From assembly GCF_022539315.1 (NCBI RefSeq), contig NC_066334.1, positions 1,736,001 through 1,800,000 of the forward strand: a stretch of DNA of 64,000 nucleotides. The letters are read 5' to 3'. This document shows, piece by piece, positions 1 through 12,600 of the stretch. A program made the translations under genes and the position numbers. The notes beneath the pieces were generated by a model. It was not told where the DNA came from and did no database searches. It saw only the letters and a program-made list of their open reading frames with translations. Source of the DNA: Serinus canaria (taxonomy: Eukaryota > Chordata > Aves > Passeriformes > Fringillidae). The stretch's first letter is position 1. Each line of letters begins with the position of its first letter.

Positions 1-56
1 ACGTCAGCGTCCAGTGACACCTCTGTGGGACAGGGATGAGATGGGAAAGGGGAAAT

Positions 57-1128
57 CCTGGGAATGGGGGATTGGGGAATGGGGGATTGGGGAATGGGGA
101 ATTGGGGATTGGGAATGGGGGATTGGGAATGGGCGATTGGGAATGGAGGATTGGGAATGGGGGTTGGGATGGGGGTTTGGGAATGGGGGATGGGAATGCG
201 GGATTGCGGAATGGGGGATTGGGAATGGGGGATGGGAGGTTGGGGAATGGGGATTGGGGATGGGGGTTGGGAATGGGGATTGGGAATGGGATTCGGGAAT
301 GGGGGATTGGGAATGGGGGATTGGGGAATGGGGGATGGGAATGGGGGATTGGGGAATGGGGGTTGGGAATGGGGATTGGGAATGGGGATTGGGAATGGAG
401 ATTCAGGAATGGGGGATTGGGAATGGGGGATTGGGAATGGGGATTCGGGAATGGGGGATTGGGAATGGGGGATTGGGGAATGGGGGGTTTGGGAATGGCG
501 GTTGGGAAATGGGGAATTGGGGAATGGGGGATTGGGAATGGGGGTTGGGAAATGGGGGTTGGGAAATGGGAATTGGGGAATGGAGGATTGGGAATGGGGG
601 ATTGGGGAATGGGGATTGGGAATGGGGGAATGGGAGATTGGGAATGGGGGATTGGGGAATGGGGGTTGGGAAATGGGAATTGGGAATGGGGGATTGGGAA
701 TGGAGGATTGGGAATGGGGGATTGGAAATGGGGGTTTGGGAATGGGGGATTGGGGAATGGGGGATTGGGAATGGGGGATTGGGGAATGGGGGTTGGGAAT
801 GGGGGATTGGGAATGGAGATTCAGGAATGGGGGATTGGGAATGGAGATTCAGGAATGGGGGATTGGGAATGGGGGATTGGGGAATGAGGGACTGGGAATG
901 GGATTCGGGAATGGGGATTGGGAATGGGGATTGGGAATGGGGGATTGGGGAATGGGGATTCAGGAATGGGGGACTGGGGAATGGGGGGTTGGGGAATGGG
1001 GTTTGGGAATGGGGGATTAGGAATGAGGGATTGTGAATGGGGGACTGGGAATGGGGATTGGGGAATGGGGGACTGGGAATGGGGATTCGGGAATGGGGGA
1101 TTGGGAATGGGGGATTGGGCCGGGGGCT
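57..1128. repeat. G-rich minisatellite, about 17-bp unit, PADI3 intron 3
   Basis: About 60 imperfect copies of GGGAATGGGGGATTGG with variants (GATTCAGGAATG, GGTTGGGAAAT). The plus strand is G-quadruplex-prone; it is the template strand of the leftward gene. Confidence 0.95.
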
Positions 1129-1145
1129 GGGGCTGTGCCCCTTAC

Positions 1146-4100
1146 CCACGCAGGTGAGGTAGAGCACGGCCCGGCCCGCGGGAACCCCGCCGTCCTCACG
1201 GAAATAGGAAATCCTGACCTGCAACGAGGAGCGGGGCTGGCACCGAGCCGGCCGGGCGGGATCCCGGGATCCCCTGGGAATCCCAGTGCCCATCCCAGCA
1301 CCCTGCAGGAATCCCGGGATCCAGCAGGAATTCCAACACCCAGAGGGGATCCCAGCACCCATCCCAGCACTCAGTGAGGATCCCGGTATCCAGCGGGAAT
1401 CCCAGGATCCAGTGGGAATCCTGGGATCCAGCAGGAATCCTGGGATCCTCAGGACTCTCTACACCCAGCAGAAATCCTGGGATCCAGTGGGAATCCTGTC
1501 ACCCATCCCAGCACCCAGTGAGGGTCCTGGGATCCAGTGGGAATCCTGTCACCCATCCCAGCACCCAGTGAGGATCCCAGCACCCACTGCAGGACCAGGT
1601 GGGATCCTGGGACCTAGAGGAGATCCCAAACCCAGTAGGAATCCCAGCACCCAGTGGGATCCAGTGGGAATCCCAATACCCAGCAGGAATATTGGGATCC
1701 AGCAGGAATCCAAACACCCAGCAGGATCCAGCGGGAATCCAAAATCCCATCAGGAATCCCAGGATCCAGCGGGAATCCAAAATCCCATCAGGAATCCCGG
1801 GATCCAGCAGGAATCCCAACACCCAGCAGGATTCCAGGATCCAGCAGGAATCCCAACATCCATCAGGATCCCAGGATCCAGCAGGAATCCAAACACCCAG
1901 CAGGATCCAGCGGGAATCCAAAATCCCATCAGGAATCCCGGGATCCAGCAGGAATCCCAACATCCAGCAGGATCCCAGGATCCAGCGGGAATCCCAACAC
2001 CCATCAGGATCCCGGGATCCAGTGGGAATCCAAACACCCAGCAGGATCCAGCGGGAATCCAAAATCCCATCAGGAATCCCAGGATCCAGCGGGAATCCCA
2101 ACACCCAGCAGGATCCCAGGATCCAGCGGGAATCCAAACACCCAGCAGGATCCAGCGGGAATCCAAAATCCCATTGGGAATCCCAACACCCATCAGGAAT
2201 CCCGGCATCCAGCAGGAATCCCAACACCCATCAGGATCCCGGGATCCAGCGGGAACGCCGTCCCCCCTCCCGGCACCACGGGGATCCGTCGCGCACCTTC
2301 TCGTCGCCCACGTCCTTGCTGGGCTGCTCCATGGCCAGCAGCAGCTCGGGCCGCGCGCCCAGGGGCCAGCGCCCGACGCTCGAGGGCAGCTTCACGCTCC
2401 GGGCCTCGTGCAGCACCCACAGCTTCACCCCCGGCGAGGCCTGAGCCTGGAAGGAGGCGGCGCCGCGCGGGGCCGAGCTGGAACGGGGAGCGGGGTCAGG
2501 GACGCGGAATTCCGCCGGGAGCGCGGCTGAACACACGCGTGCCCGGGAAACGCCGCCCCAGCAGGGGCTGGGATGTGGAACTGGGGGAAATCCTTTAATT
2601 GGGAATGAATCCTGGGGTTTGGAATAGCAGCAAGTCATGGGACATTCAGATATTCCCAGAAAATTCAAATATTCCTGGGAAACGCCACCTCAAGGGCTGG
2701 GATTTGAAATGGGGGGTGAAACCTTCCAAAGGGAAAAAATCCCGGGGTTTAGAATATCAGCGAGTCATGGAAAATTCAAATATTCCCAGAAAATTCAAAT
2801 ATTCCTAGAAAACGCAACCTCAGCAGGGGCTGGGATGTGGAACTGGTTAAAACCTTCCAAAGGGAACAAATCCTGGGGTTTGGAATACCAGCGAGTCATG
2901 GAAAATACAAATATTCCTGGAAAATGCCACCTCAGCAAGGGCTGGGGTGTGGAACTGGTGTAAAACCTTCAAAGGGAACAAATCCTGGGGTTTGGAATAT
3001 CAGCGAGTCATGGAAAATTCAAACATTCCTGGAAAATTCAAATATTCCCATAAAATTTAAATATATTTAATATTCCTTGGAAATGCCACCTCAGCAAGGG
3101 CTGGGATGTGGAACTGGGGTGAAACCTTCCAAAGGGAACGAATCCCAGGGTTTGGAATATCAGCAAGTCATGGAAAATTCAAATATTCCCAGAAAATGTG
3201 ATTTCAACAAGGGCTGAGATATGAAATTGGGATAAATCCTTCAATGGGAAAAAACCCTGCAATTTAGAACAGCAAAAAGTCCTGGAAAATGCAAAAAATC
3301 CTGGAAAACGTGGAGGCAGCAAGTGCTGAGCTGTGAAACTCTGAGAAATCCTTTAATACAAACAAACCCTGAAATTCAGAACGGCAACAGGTCCTGGAAA
3401 AGGGAATTAATCCTGGAAAATGCAACTGCAGCCCGTGCTGCAAGAGGAAATGGGGATAAATCATTCACGGCGGAAAAAATCCCGCAGCAAATCCTGCAAC
3501 CTGGGATTGCAGGGATTCCCTGGATGTGCAGAAATCCTGGGATTGCATGGATTCCCTGGATGTGCACAGATCCTGCAAGCTGGAGTTGCATCGATTCCCT
3601 GGATAGGCACAAATCCCCCAAAACGTGCGGGCAGCCGCTCCCGGAAGAGGCAATTCCCGCAAATCCCCAAAGGCGATTAAAGCAAATCCCGCCCGAGGCT
3701 GCGAACCCGGGGCAAGGCGGCGGCGCCAACCCCGCGGCAGGAATCCCTGGAAAAACCCCAAATCCCGGGATATTCCCGGTGCAAAGCGCGCCTGGGAATA
3801 CACGGGAATAGGCGGGAATGAATCCCACGGAAAGAACCGCAGGGATCGCTCCGACATGCCCCAAATCCAGAGATATCCCCGGTGCCAAGCGCGGCCCGTC
3901 CTGCCATGGAAAACGGGAATAAACGGGAATAAATCCCACAAAAATAACGGCAGGAATGGCTCCGAAACGCCCCAAATCCTGCAGCAAAACCCGCGAACCT
4001 CCCGAGGGCAGCGGGGACGGGCCCCGGCCGCGATGCGATCGATGCCGGCGCTGCCCGGGGCTGGTTTGGGCACGGATCTCCCCAAAATCGGCATTTCCGA

Positions 4101-5059
4101 GCGCGGCCGGGCAGGCCGGAGCCCGTCCCGCCCCGCCCCGCTCGGGAGGCCGCGGGCGGCGGGCCCGGAGCGGATGCGGACCCGGGAGAAGGAAACGCAG
4201 GAATGGGAAAATTCCGGGCCGGGGCAGCGGAGGGGACGGGCAGGGAGCAGGGAGCAAAACCCCGGAGCCGCTGCGGAGAGAGAGCCGGAGCCGGGCCGGG
4301 GTTCGCTCTCTGCCCGCCCCCAACGCGGGAAATAAGAAATGTTTCTTATCTCATCCCGCCGGGATGTGGGGCGCAGCGTTAAAACCCCAAAAAGGGCTTG
4401 TGGCACCCCAAAGTGGGAAAATCCCGCTGGGAATGGTGCGGCCGGGCTGCTGCGGAGATGTTCAGAGCGTCTGTGAGGGATGGACAGAGGGACGGACAGA
4501 GGGATGGACAGATGGACAGCAGGATGGACAGAGGGATGGACAGATGGACAGAGGGGATGGACAGAGGAATGGACACTGGGAAGGGACAGTAGGGATGGAC
4601 AGCAGGGATGGACAGATGGACAGCGGGATGGACAGAGGGATGGACGGAGGGATGGACAGATGGACAGAGGGATGGACAATGGGAAGGGACAGTAGGGATG
4701 GACAGCAGGGATGGACAGATGGACAGATGGACAGAGGGATGGACAGAGGGACAGTGGGGATGAACCGTAGGGATGGACAGCGGGAAGGGACAATGGGGAT
4801 GCACACTGGGAAGGGGCACCGGGAATCCCACCCTTCCCCCTCCCGGGACAGCATCCCCTGGGAAAAGCCCCCGGAGCAGCAGCACCGCCCCCGCCCCACC
4901 GCGCACTATTTTCGGGCTTTGGTTAATGGGATCACGGGGAAAAAGCGGATTTGTGCCCCGCGCTCACCCGCACACGTCCAGGGCCAGCTCGGTGCCCAGC
5001 ACGCACACGGCGCTGCCGGGGCGCTGCGTGGACAGCTGGACACGGCGCTGCTGCGCCAT
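1146..5059 (-). CDS. PADI3: Peptidylarginine deiminase, 5' part (PADI3 by position), truncated by window edge
   Basis: This gene encodes a calcium-dependent enzyme that converts protein arginine to citrulline. Three coding exons are visible on the minus strand: 5059-4968 (92 nt), 2477-2297 (181 nt) and 1218-1146 (73 nt). They encode the first part of the N-terminal immunoglobulin-like PAD domain, beginning MAQQRRVQLS and including AVCVLGTELALDV and RAVLYLTCV. Phases are 2, 0 and 1, exactly as in the two other PADI genes of the window. The exon 2 donor is weak (AAG followed by GTGCGC). Exon 4 and the catalytic domain must lie left of position 1, because only a G-rich minisatellite occupies 57-1128. 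The PADI3 name rests on gene order (PADI2 divergent from PADI1, then PADI3); the sequence alone shows only that it is a PADI. A TATA box lies about 50 bp upstream of the ATG. Confidence 0.82.
1268..2262. repeat. Minisatellite, GGAATCCCAACACCCAGCAG-type units, PADI3 intron 2
   Basis: Units of about 36-40 bp with CAGGATCCAGCGGGAATCC, arranged in longer periods of roughly 100 bp. It fills nearly the whole intron between exons 3 and 2. Confidence 0.93.
2600..3450. repeat. Longer tandem repeat, about 110-140 bp units, PADI3 intron 1
   Basis: Six or seven diverged copies containing AGTCATGGAAAATTCAAA, CCTCAGCAGGGGCTGGGATG and AACCTTCCAAAGGGAA. Confidence 0.85.
3500..4000. repeat. Short local duplications, PADI3 intron 1
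   Basis: Three copies of a 45-bp unit with GATTCCCTGGATGTGCA (3500-3606), then an approximately 120-bp duplication with CGGGAATAAATCCCAC (about 3775-3975). Confidence 0.65.
4477..4800. repeat. GGGATGGACAGA minisatellite, PADI3 intron 1
   Basis: About 25 copies of a 12-bp unit, some in longer blocks with ATGGGAAGGGACAGTA. Confidence 0.93.
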
Positions 5060-5108
5060 CGCGGCCGCCCCGGGCACCCTCGGGTGCCGCGCCCGGCGGC
5101 CGCGGGGG

Positions 5109-5115
5109 ATTTATA
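5109..5115 (-). promoter_or_regulatory. TATA box of the PADI3-position gene
   Basis: Read on the minus strand this is TATAAAT within GGCTTTATAAATCCCC, about 50 bp upstream of the ATG at 5059. That is a good distance for a start site near 5080 with a short 5' UTR. The surroundings are CpG-rich. The start site itself cannot be read from sequence. Confidence 0.6.
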
Positions 5116-5119
5116 AAGC

Positions 5120-6354
5120 CGGGCTGCTGGGAGGGGATCAGCCAAAGCCCGGCCTAATCCCACCTCCGGGCTGGGTGTGCGCGGGTCCGGCCGCGCTCCC
5201 GGCGGTCGGAGCGGGGGGAAGCGGCCCGGGACGCCCACGGGATGTTCGGGGCTCCGGGGGGCTCCGGGCTCCGGCCAGCACCGAGGGACGCGGGGGGAGC
5301 GGCCCCCGTCCGGCCCACGCCGTGAAATATTCACCGCGACACCCGAGCCGCGCTGGGCCCGCGCCAGCGCCGGGCACGGCCGGGTTCGATTTCTCCTTCT
5401 GCTGAAAGGTTTCGTTTGTTCGGCCGGGACAAAGCGCTGGAATTCTCCCTCCGGGGAGGGCCGGCGGGGCGGGGAGGGCGCTCGGCCGGCTCCGCGGGGC
5501 GCTGCCGGGGGCTGTCACCTGCGCTGGGGACAGCGGACCCCCGGCGGCTTTAATCGCCTTTGTTTTAATTAAAGCCTCGGCTGCGCGTGGGGGCGGAGAG
5601 CCCTTTGTCCCTGCAGCTGTTCCCAAACCCCCTCCCCGCCGTCACGCGCGGCCCGGATTTAATGTCGCTCCTCGGGACCCGTGAATATCAGCAGGGACAC
5701 AGCCCCAGGGAATGGGGTTGGAAATGGGGTCAGAAATCCGCTTTTGGGGCAAAAGGTGGGCGGGGGAGCGGGATGCGTGGGAGCATCCCGTGCGGTTCTC
5801 CAGCGCCGCAGGAGTTCGAGCCGCAGGTGCGGCTGCACCTCAGGAACGCTGCCAGGGGAGCAAATTGCCCAAAATAAGCGTGTCCGGCCCCAGAACTGCA
5901 GCGGGGCTGAGCAGGGCCGGGCCGTGCCCGGGGCACGGGGCGGGTTTCGGTTCCCGGGGCGGTGCCAGGCGGTGCCAGGCGGGTGCCAGGCGGGCACGGG
6001 GAAGTGTTGCGCTCCGGTGGAGACGAAGAGCGGAGGAAATTCCCTCCTGGAGAAGGGGTGAAAAGGTCCCGAGGAGGGCAAGGAGGGGTTCCTGCAGCCT
6101 GAGAACCAGGTTCCCCAGAAGGAAGCGATTTTTTGGCCAAAACAGGAAACTTTGGGGTGTCATCAGCCGCTGACTCCGCGGCCGTAGGATGGAGCCTGCA
6201 CCCCCAGCGCAGCCTCCCCACCCCTGCTGTCCCCACCAGCCCCAAACCAAAGCCCCGTGCCCAAAACCAGGCTTCAAACGACATCTTCACGCCGGGAGCG
6301 GAGGAAGGAAGGACAAGAAACGGGGAAGCGCTGCCCCCTCAGTGTCCGTGAAGC
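5120..6354. other. Intergenic region between the PADI3-position gene and the PADI1 3' end
   Basis: This is a GC- and CpG-rich 1.2-kb gap. The part nearest 5120-5560 probably belongs to the promoter CpG island of the leftward gene. I recognise no exon, RNA gene or transposon here. A short triplication of GGTGCCAGGCG lies near 5960-5995. Confidence 0.5.
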
Positions 6355-6360
6355 TTTATT
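6355..6360 (-). terminator. PADI1 poly(A) signal AATAAA
   Basis: A perfect AATAAA on the minus strand about 100 bp past the TGA. The short 3' UTR contains a near-duplicate of GGAAATGCACCTTCCCCTG (6396-6441). Confidence 0.75.
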
Positions 6361-6460
6361 GGCCAAACCCGAGCTGTCGGTGCTTTTCCGGCGCAGGAAA
6401 TGCACCTTCCCCTGGGCTGCAGGAAATGCACCTTCCCCTGCAGGACCCGGCCCAGGGGGG

Positions 6461-6694
6461 TCAGGGCTCCATGTGCCACCACTTGAAGGCGAAGGGCTTG
6501 CGGCGCACGTTGGTGCCGCAGTGCACGTCCCCCGACAGGAGGTGGTAGGAGAAGAAGTCGTCGATGAAGGTGCAGGAGAGGCCCAGCGGCTCCAGCAGCT
6601 CCCGCACACGCTGCTCCAGGCAGCAGCGCCCGCCCACCACGGGCCCGAAGGGCTTGGGGATGCCCAGGTGCCGGCCCAGCACCAGCATGTTCAC
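6461..6694 (-). CDS. PADI1: PADI1 last coding exon (nucleophilic Cys)
   Basis: A 234-nt terminal exon encoding 77 residues plus TGA. It includes [13 protein letters not shown], the nucleophile motif [12 protein letters not shown] and the conserved ending KWWHMEP. The acceptor is CCCTCCAG. Exon length is identical in PADI2. Confidence 0.93.
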   Translation of the reverse strand: MNMLVLGRHLGIPKPFGPVVGGRCCLEQRVRELLEPLGLSCTFIDDFFSYHLLSGDVHCGTNVRRKPFAFKWWHMEP

Positions 6695-9600
6695 CTGGAG
6701 GGCACGGGGAGTGCAGCAGGGATGGATCCCAGGGGATTGGGATCGGGGCAGGGTTGCGGGGTCGGGGTCTCACCATGTCTGGGAACAGCGCGTCGGCGCG
6801 GGAGTTGGTCAGGATGAAAAGCTGCGGGATGTCCACGATGTCCTGCTCGCTCAGCCCCAGCTCCTGCTTCAGCAGGTCGCGGTTCCAGTCGATGCAGCGC
6901 TGTGGGAAGGACCCGGAACTGCCATCCCAGCCCTCCACATCCCACCCACTGGCCCCGCTGGATCCTGCCTGGATCCCACCTATTCCTGTGCACAACCTCC
7001 CACCCCACCCCACCCCACCCCACCCCACCCCACCCCACCCCACCCCACCCCACCCCATCCCATCCCATCCCATCCCATCCCATCCCATCCCATCCCATCC
7101 CATCCCATCCCATCCCATCCCATCCCATCCCATCCCATCCCATCCCATCCCATCCATCTGCCACCTCCCTGTCCCTTGGGTCGTCTCCCTCTCCTCGCCC
7201 CCTCCGGGCACTCCGGCCATTCCCCAGCCCCCAAATCCCTCCCTGCACCCCGGAACCCCCTGAAGGAGGAGGGGATCCCCCGGGTCCCACCTGCACGTGG
7301 CGGTTGTCGCTGCGCAGGGACTCGTCCGCCAGGATCTCATCAATGCTCTTCTGCTCCCTGCCCTTCAGCCCTGGGGTGTGGGAGCAGTCAGGGACAGAGG
7401 GATGGACAGTGGGATGGACAGAGGGATGGACATTGGGATGGACAGCAGGAAGGGATGGTGGGAAGGGACAGCGGGATGGACACTGGGAATGGATACTTGG
7501 AAGGGACAGCAAGAAGGGACAGCAGGAATGCCGTTCCCTAGGGATGGCCTCAGCCGGCCCTCACCAAGGAACTGCGTGGCCTCCCCGTGGCCCTGCTGCT
7601 GCTTCTCCTTGAAGAGTTTGTAGCAGGCGTTGGGACTGGCCAGGAGCAGCCGGAATCCCTGCGGGACAGAGCCTGGGGGTCAGCCCTGGTGTGGGGATAA
7701 AACACCCCAGAGTCTGCCTGGGAGGCACCACGGCCATCCCAAACCCAGCCCTGGGGCCATGAGATGCCCACAGAGATGCCAAATCCATCCCCAGGGCCAT
7801 GGATGCCCATGCCAATCCCAAACCCAGCCCCAGGGTCATGGGATGCCCATAGCAATTCCAAATCCATCCCAGGGCCATGGGATGCCCATGCTAATCCCAA
7901 ATCCATCCCAGGGCCATGGGAAGCCCATGCCAATCCCCAATCCATCCCCCCGGGTCACCCCAAAGGGGCTCCATGCCCCAGAGCCCCAGAAGGACAAAGA
8001 GCTGCCAAAGGGGATTTTTGGGGTGCTGTGAAGAGCCCTGGGCAGGCTCTGGGGTCGGCACCTTCCTGTCCAGGGCAGGGACGAAGGTGAGGAACTCGTC
8101 CACGTGGCCCACGCTGAGCCACTCCGAGTAGACCTCGAGCGGCGCCTGCACCGTCTGCGCGAAGAGGAAATCCCGCACGGCGCGGCACATCCTGCGCCCG
8201 GCCATCCTGCGGGACAGCCTGGGGTGGGCACTGCTCCCGCCCCAAAACCCTCGCCCCTAAAACCCCCCCTCCCCCCAAACCCCGGCCCCAAAACCCCTGC
8301 CCCTAAAACCCCCCCTCCCCGCCCCAAAACCCCTGCCCCAAAAACCCCCCCTCCCCCCAAACCCCCTGCCCTAAAACCCCCTCCCTGCCCCAAAACCCCT
8401 GCCCCAAAACCCCCCTCCCCCCAAACCCCTGCCCCAAAACCCACTCCCTGCCCCCAAACCCCTGCCCCAAAAACCCCCCCTCCCCCCAAAACCCCTGCCC
8501 CAAAACTCCCCCTCCCCCCAAACCCCTGCCCCAAAACTCCCCCTGCCCCCAAACCCCTGCCCCAAAACCCCCTCCCCAAAATCTCCTCCCTGCCCCAAAC
8601 CCGCTGCCCACCCCAAACCCTCCCCAGACCCCCCGATCCCCACAAGGCCCATTCCCATCCTGTTTTCCAGGGAAAATGGCCCGAGCTGCACTACAGACAC
8701 CCACGTATTTAATACACGGAATAATATAAATTCTAGATTGTTCTGCTCTCATAAAGATTTATCTGCCTAAGGGCCCGATTATGTATCATTGCCTCTGTTA
8801 TCTGTTAACATGGTCCTGTGCTATAGATAAACTGTGGTGATGTATGCAATACGTGTAAATATACATTGCTAAAGCTCTGGGTTATATAAATATATCAATA
8901 TCAATATTTATTACTAGATCCCTATAATATATAAACATCCATTGCTAAATCCCTATCCTATATAAACACATCAGTATAAATACACGTTACTAGATCCCTA
9001 TATCATATAAATATATTGCTAAATCCCTATATTATATAGATATATATTACTAAATCCCTATCTTATATAAATACACATTACTAAATCTCTATATTTTATA
9101 AATATACATTTTGCTAAATCCCTATATTACATAAATATATCAAGATAAATATATATTGTTAAAATCGGATTTTATATAAACATATATTACTAAATCCCTA
9201 CCTTATATAAATACACATTACTGGATCCCTATATTATATAAATATACATTTTGCTAAATCTCTATATTACATAAATATATCAATTTATATATCATTAAAT
9301 CCATATATTATATAAATATATATTACTAAATCCCTACCTTATATAAATACACATTACTAGATCCCTCTATTATATAAATATACATATTGCTAAATCCCTA
9401 TATTACATAAAAATATCAATATAAATATATATTATTAAATACATATATAAATATATATTACTAAATCCCTCTCTTATATAAATATGCATTACCAGATCCC
9501 TATATTATATAAATATATCAACATAACTCCCTGTGTTTTAGATAAATACATCAATATATCACTATATTATATAGAGAGTTAATATATGCACGCTATGTAA

Positions 9601-12600
9601 ATATATACTGCTAAATCCCTATATATAGAAATAAATATATTTCAAAATTTCTATAATATATAAAATATATATCACTAAATCCCTCTCTTATATAAATATA
9701 TGTTACTAGATCCCTAATATTACATAAATATATGAACATATCTCCCTGTATTTTAGATAAATACATCAATATATTGCTGTATTATATAGAGGGTTAATAT
9801 ATACATGCTATATAAATATATACTGCTAAATCCCTCTCTTATATAAATATATATTGCTAAATTCCTAAAATACATAAATATATATTACTAAATCCCTAAT
9901 ATTCCTTAAATATATCAATGCCTTCCTGTATTTTAGATAAATACATTGATATATCCCTACATTATATATAAAGTGTGTTTATATGTGTTATATAAACATA
10001 TACTGCTAAATCCATATATTATATAAATATACATTACTAAATCCCTCTTATATAAACACATATTACTAGATCCCTAATATTACTTAAATATATCAATATG
10101 TCTCCCTATATTTTAGATAAATACATGAATATATCCCTATATTATATAGACATGTTAATATATGCATGTCATAGAAATATATACTGCTAAATCCCTATAT
10201 AATTTGAATATATATATATTGTTAAATCTCTATATTATATAGATACATATTACTAAATCCCTATCTTACACAAATATATATTACTTGATCCCTAATATTA
10301 CATAAATATATTGGTGTGTCTCCCTGTATTTTAGATAAATACATCAATATATCCCTATATTATATATAAAGTGTGTAAATGTATATGTGATATATGTTGC
10401 TAAATCCCTATAAATATTTAAGTACAAATATATATTGCTAGATCCCTAATATTCCATAAATCTATCAGTGTGTCTCCCTGTGTTTTGGGTAAATACATCG
10501 ATACATCCCTATAAAGTGTGGAAATGTACATGTGATATAGATATATATTGCTAGATCCCTATAAATACAGCAGTACAGATATACATTGCTAGATCCCTGA
10601 TATTCCATAAATATATCAGCGTGTCTCCCTGTGTTTTGGACAAACACATGGATATATCCCCTCATTTTCCATAAACACCTCTCCAGGCCGGATCCATCCG
10701 TAGGGATGGGATCATTCCACACCCGGTTCTGCTCGGGCGCCTCTGGGATGAGTTTTTCCCATCCCTGCAATTCCCAAATCCCGCCTCACTTTGGTGCGAG
10801 GGCCAAGTTTTCTTAGACAGAACGGCCTGGGAAGACGTTAATTAAATTCCTGGTAATGAGGGACAACTGGGGTCCCAGTGGGGCTGGGAAAATCCCATTT
10901 CCCTGCCTTTCCTTTCCTCTGGAAGCAGCGCGAGCCCCGGGCTGGGACGGGAGCGTCCCGTGGGTTTTTAGGGATGGAGCAGGCGGGATCTGGAGCGGGT
11001 GTTGTTCTTCCCGGAAAATGCCCTCCTTTGTGGAGGCTTTGCAGGGAGCTTTGTTCGCTGCCGAGCAGCGCCCGCCCTGGGCACAACAACCCCCGGATAT
11101 TCGGGATTTCATGGGCACAACGACCCCCGGTTATTCGGGATTTCATGGGCACAACAACCCCCGGATATTCGGGATTTCATGGGCACAACAACCCCCGGAT
11201 ATTCGGGATTTCATGGGCACAACAACCCCCAGATATTCGGGATTTCATGGGCACAACAACCCCCGGATATTCGGGATTTCATGGGCACAACAACCCCCAG
11301 TTATTCGGGATTTCATGGGCACAACAACCCCCGGTGGTTCGGGATTTCACCCTGTCCTGGGCTCCCCGCTTCGCTCCCAAAGAACAAACCCAGCCTGGGA
11401 GTGCGGGACTGGAGGAAAAGGGGTGAAAACGGGAAAAAACGGGAAAAGGGGAAAAGGGGGAAACGGGAAAATGGGAAAAAGGGAAATGGGAAAGGAGAAA
11501 ATGGGAAAAGGGGAAAAAGAGGAAAAAAGGAAAAAGGGGGAAAAGGGGGAAAGGGGAAAGGGGGAAAGGGGGAAAAGGGGAAAGGGGGAAAGGGGGAAAA
11601 GGAGAAAAGGGGAAAAGAGGAAAACGGCGGCCGGGTTTTGTGAGGGTCGGAGGAGCAGCCGTGGGGTTTGCCTGTAAAATCTGGGATTTGATGGGCATGG
11701 GGACCAGGTTTTTTCTCCGAGAGGTTCCCGAGGGAGGGTTTTGGGGTGTCCCGAGGGAGGGCTCACCAGGGCAGGGGGCTGCCGATGAGGATCCGCCCCA
11801 GCGGGTACTCCTTGCCGCGCACCGTCACCGGCGGGCTCACGTCCAGGTTCCCGAAGGAATCCAGGCTGGTCACGCTCTTCCCGGGGGGCTCCCGGGTCAC
11901 GTAGCCAAAATCCGGGCCCTGGGAAAGAGGGAAGAGGTGCCAAGGACCTCCTGTGAGGGGATTTTGGGGAGAAAAAGGGGGATTTCGATGCAAGGACACA
12001 CCAGGATCTTCTTAAAAGCGAAATCCTTCAGGCCTCTGTTCCTGGGAGAGTCGAAGACCACGGGGAAGGTTTTGTGTGGAGCTTCCACGTAGCCGAACTC
12101 CAGCTCATCCTGTGGGAAGGAGACGAGGAGGAGGAGGAGGAGGAAGGCTCCCAGGGGTGATAGGAATCTCCACCAGGGATGTGGGGAGGGTGGGGCAGGA
12201 AATGGGGTGAGCCAAGCCTGAACCATCGAGGAGGCTCCTGCACAGCCCTGCTGGGGTGACAACACAGCCATGGTGTCCCCCTGGGGTCCCCTGGCACTGG
12301 GACTCTCCTGCACAGCCCTGTGGGGTGACACCAGAGCCACAGTGTCCTCCTGGGGTCCCCCTGGCACTGGGACCCTCCTGCACAGTCCCACAGGGCCCCC
12401 CTTTCAATGGGGCCCCCTTGTACAATGAGGTCACTCTCAAGGTGTCCCTTGGGTCCCTCTTTCAAAGGACCACAGGGACCCTTCTGCAAAAGGGACCCCT
12501 TGCAATGTCCCATGGGGTCCCTTTTGCAGCAGGGACCCCTTGCAATGTCCCATGGGGTCCCTTTTGCAGCAGGGACCCACTTGCAATGTCCCATGGGGGC

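Noticed and set aside
14..1157. Long overlapping open frames (up to 340 codons) rich in Gly, Trp, Met and Asn
   Set aside because: They are translations of the G-rich minisatellite in several frames at once, with no homology, splice or start context.
1286..2598. 400-codon open frame of Pro/Ser/Asn/Gln repeats on plus, and a matching one on minus
   Set aside because: Minisatellite translation; it runs across the antisense of a real PADI3 exon (2297-2477).
4477..4800. Regular short repeats considered as a CRISPR array
   Set aside because: Units are contiguous 12-bp repeats without unique spacers, in a eukaryotic intron.
6339..7343. 334-codon minus-strand open frame covering PADI1 exons 15-16
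   Set aside because: It reads through introns and the pentamer repeat, and only partly in the right frame; exon models with splice sites replace it.
8730..10680. AT-rich array considered as a centromere, telomere or replication origin
   Set aside because: Contains AAATCCCTA but not the TTAGGG telomere unit in tandem, and lies inside a PADI1 intron; no evidence for an origin.
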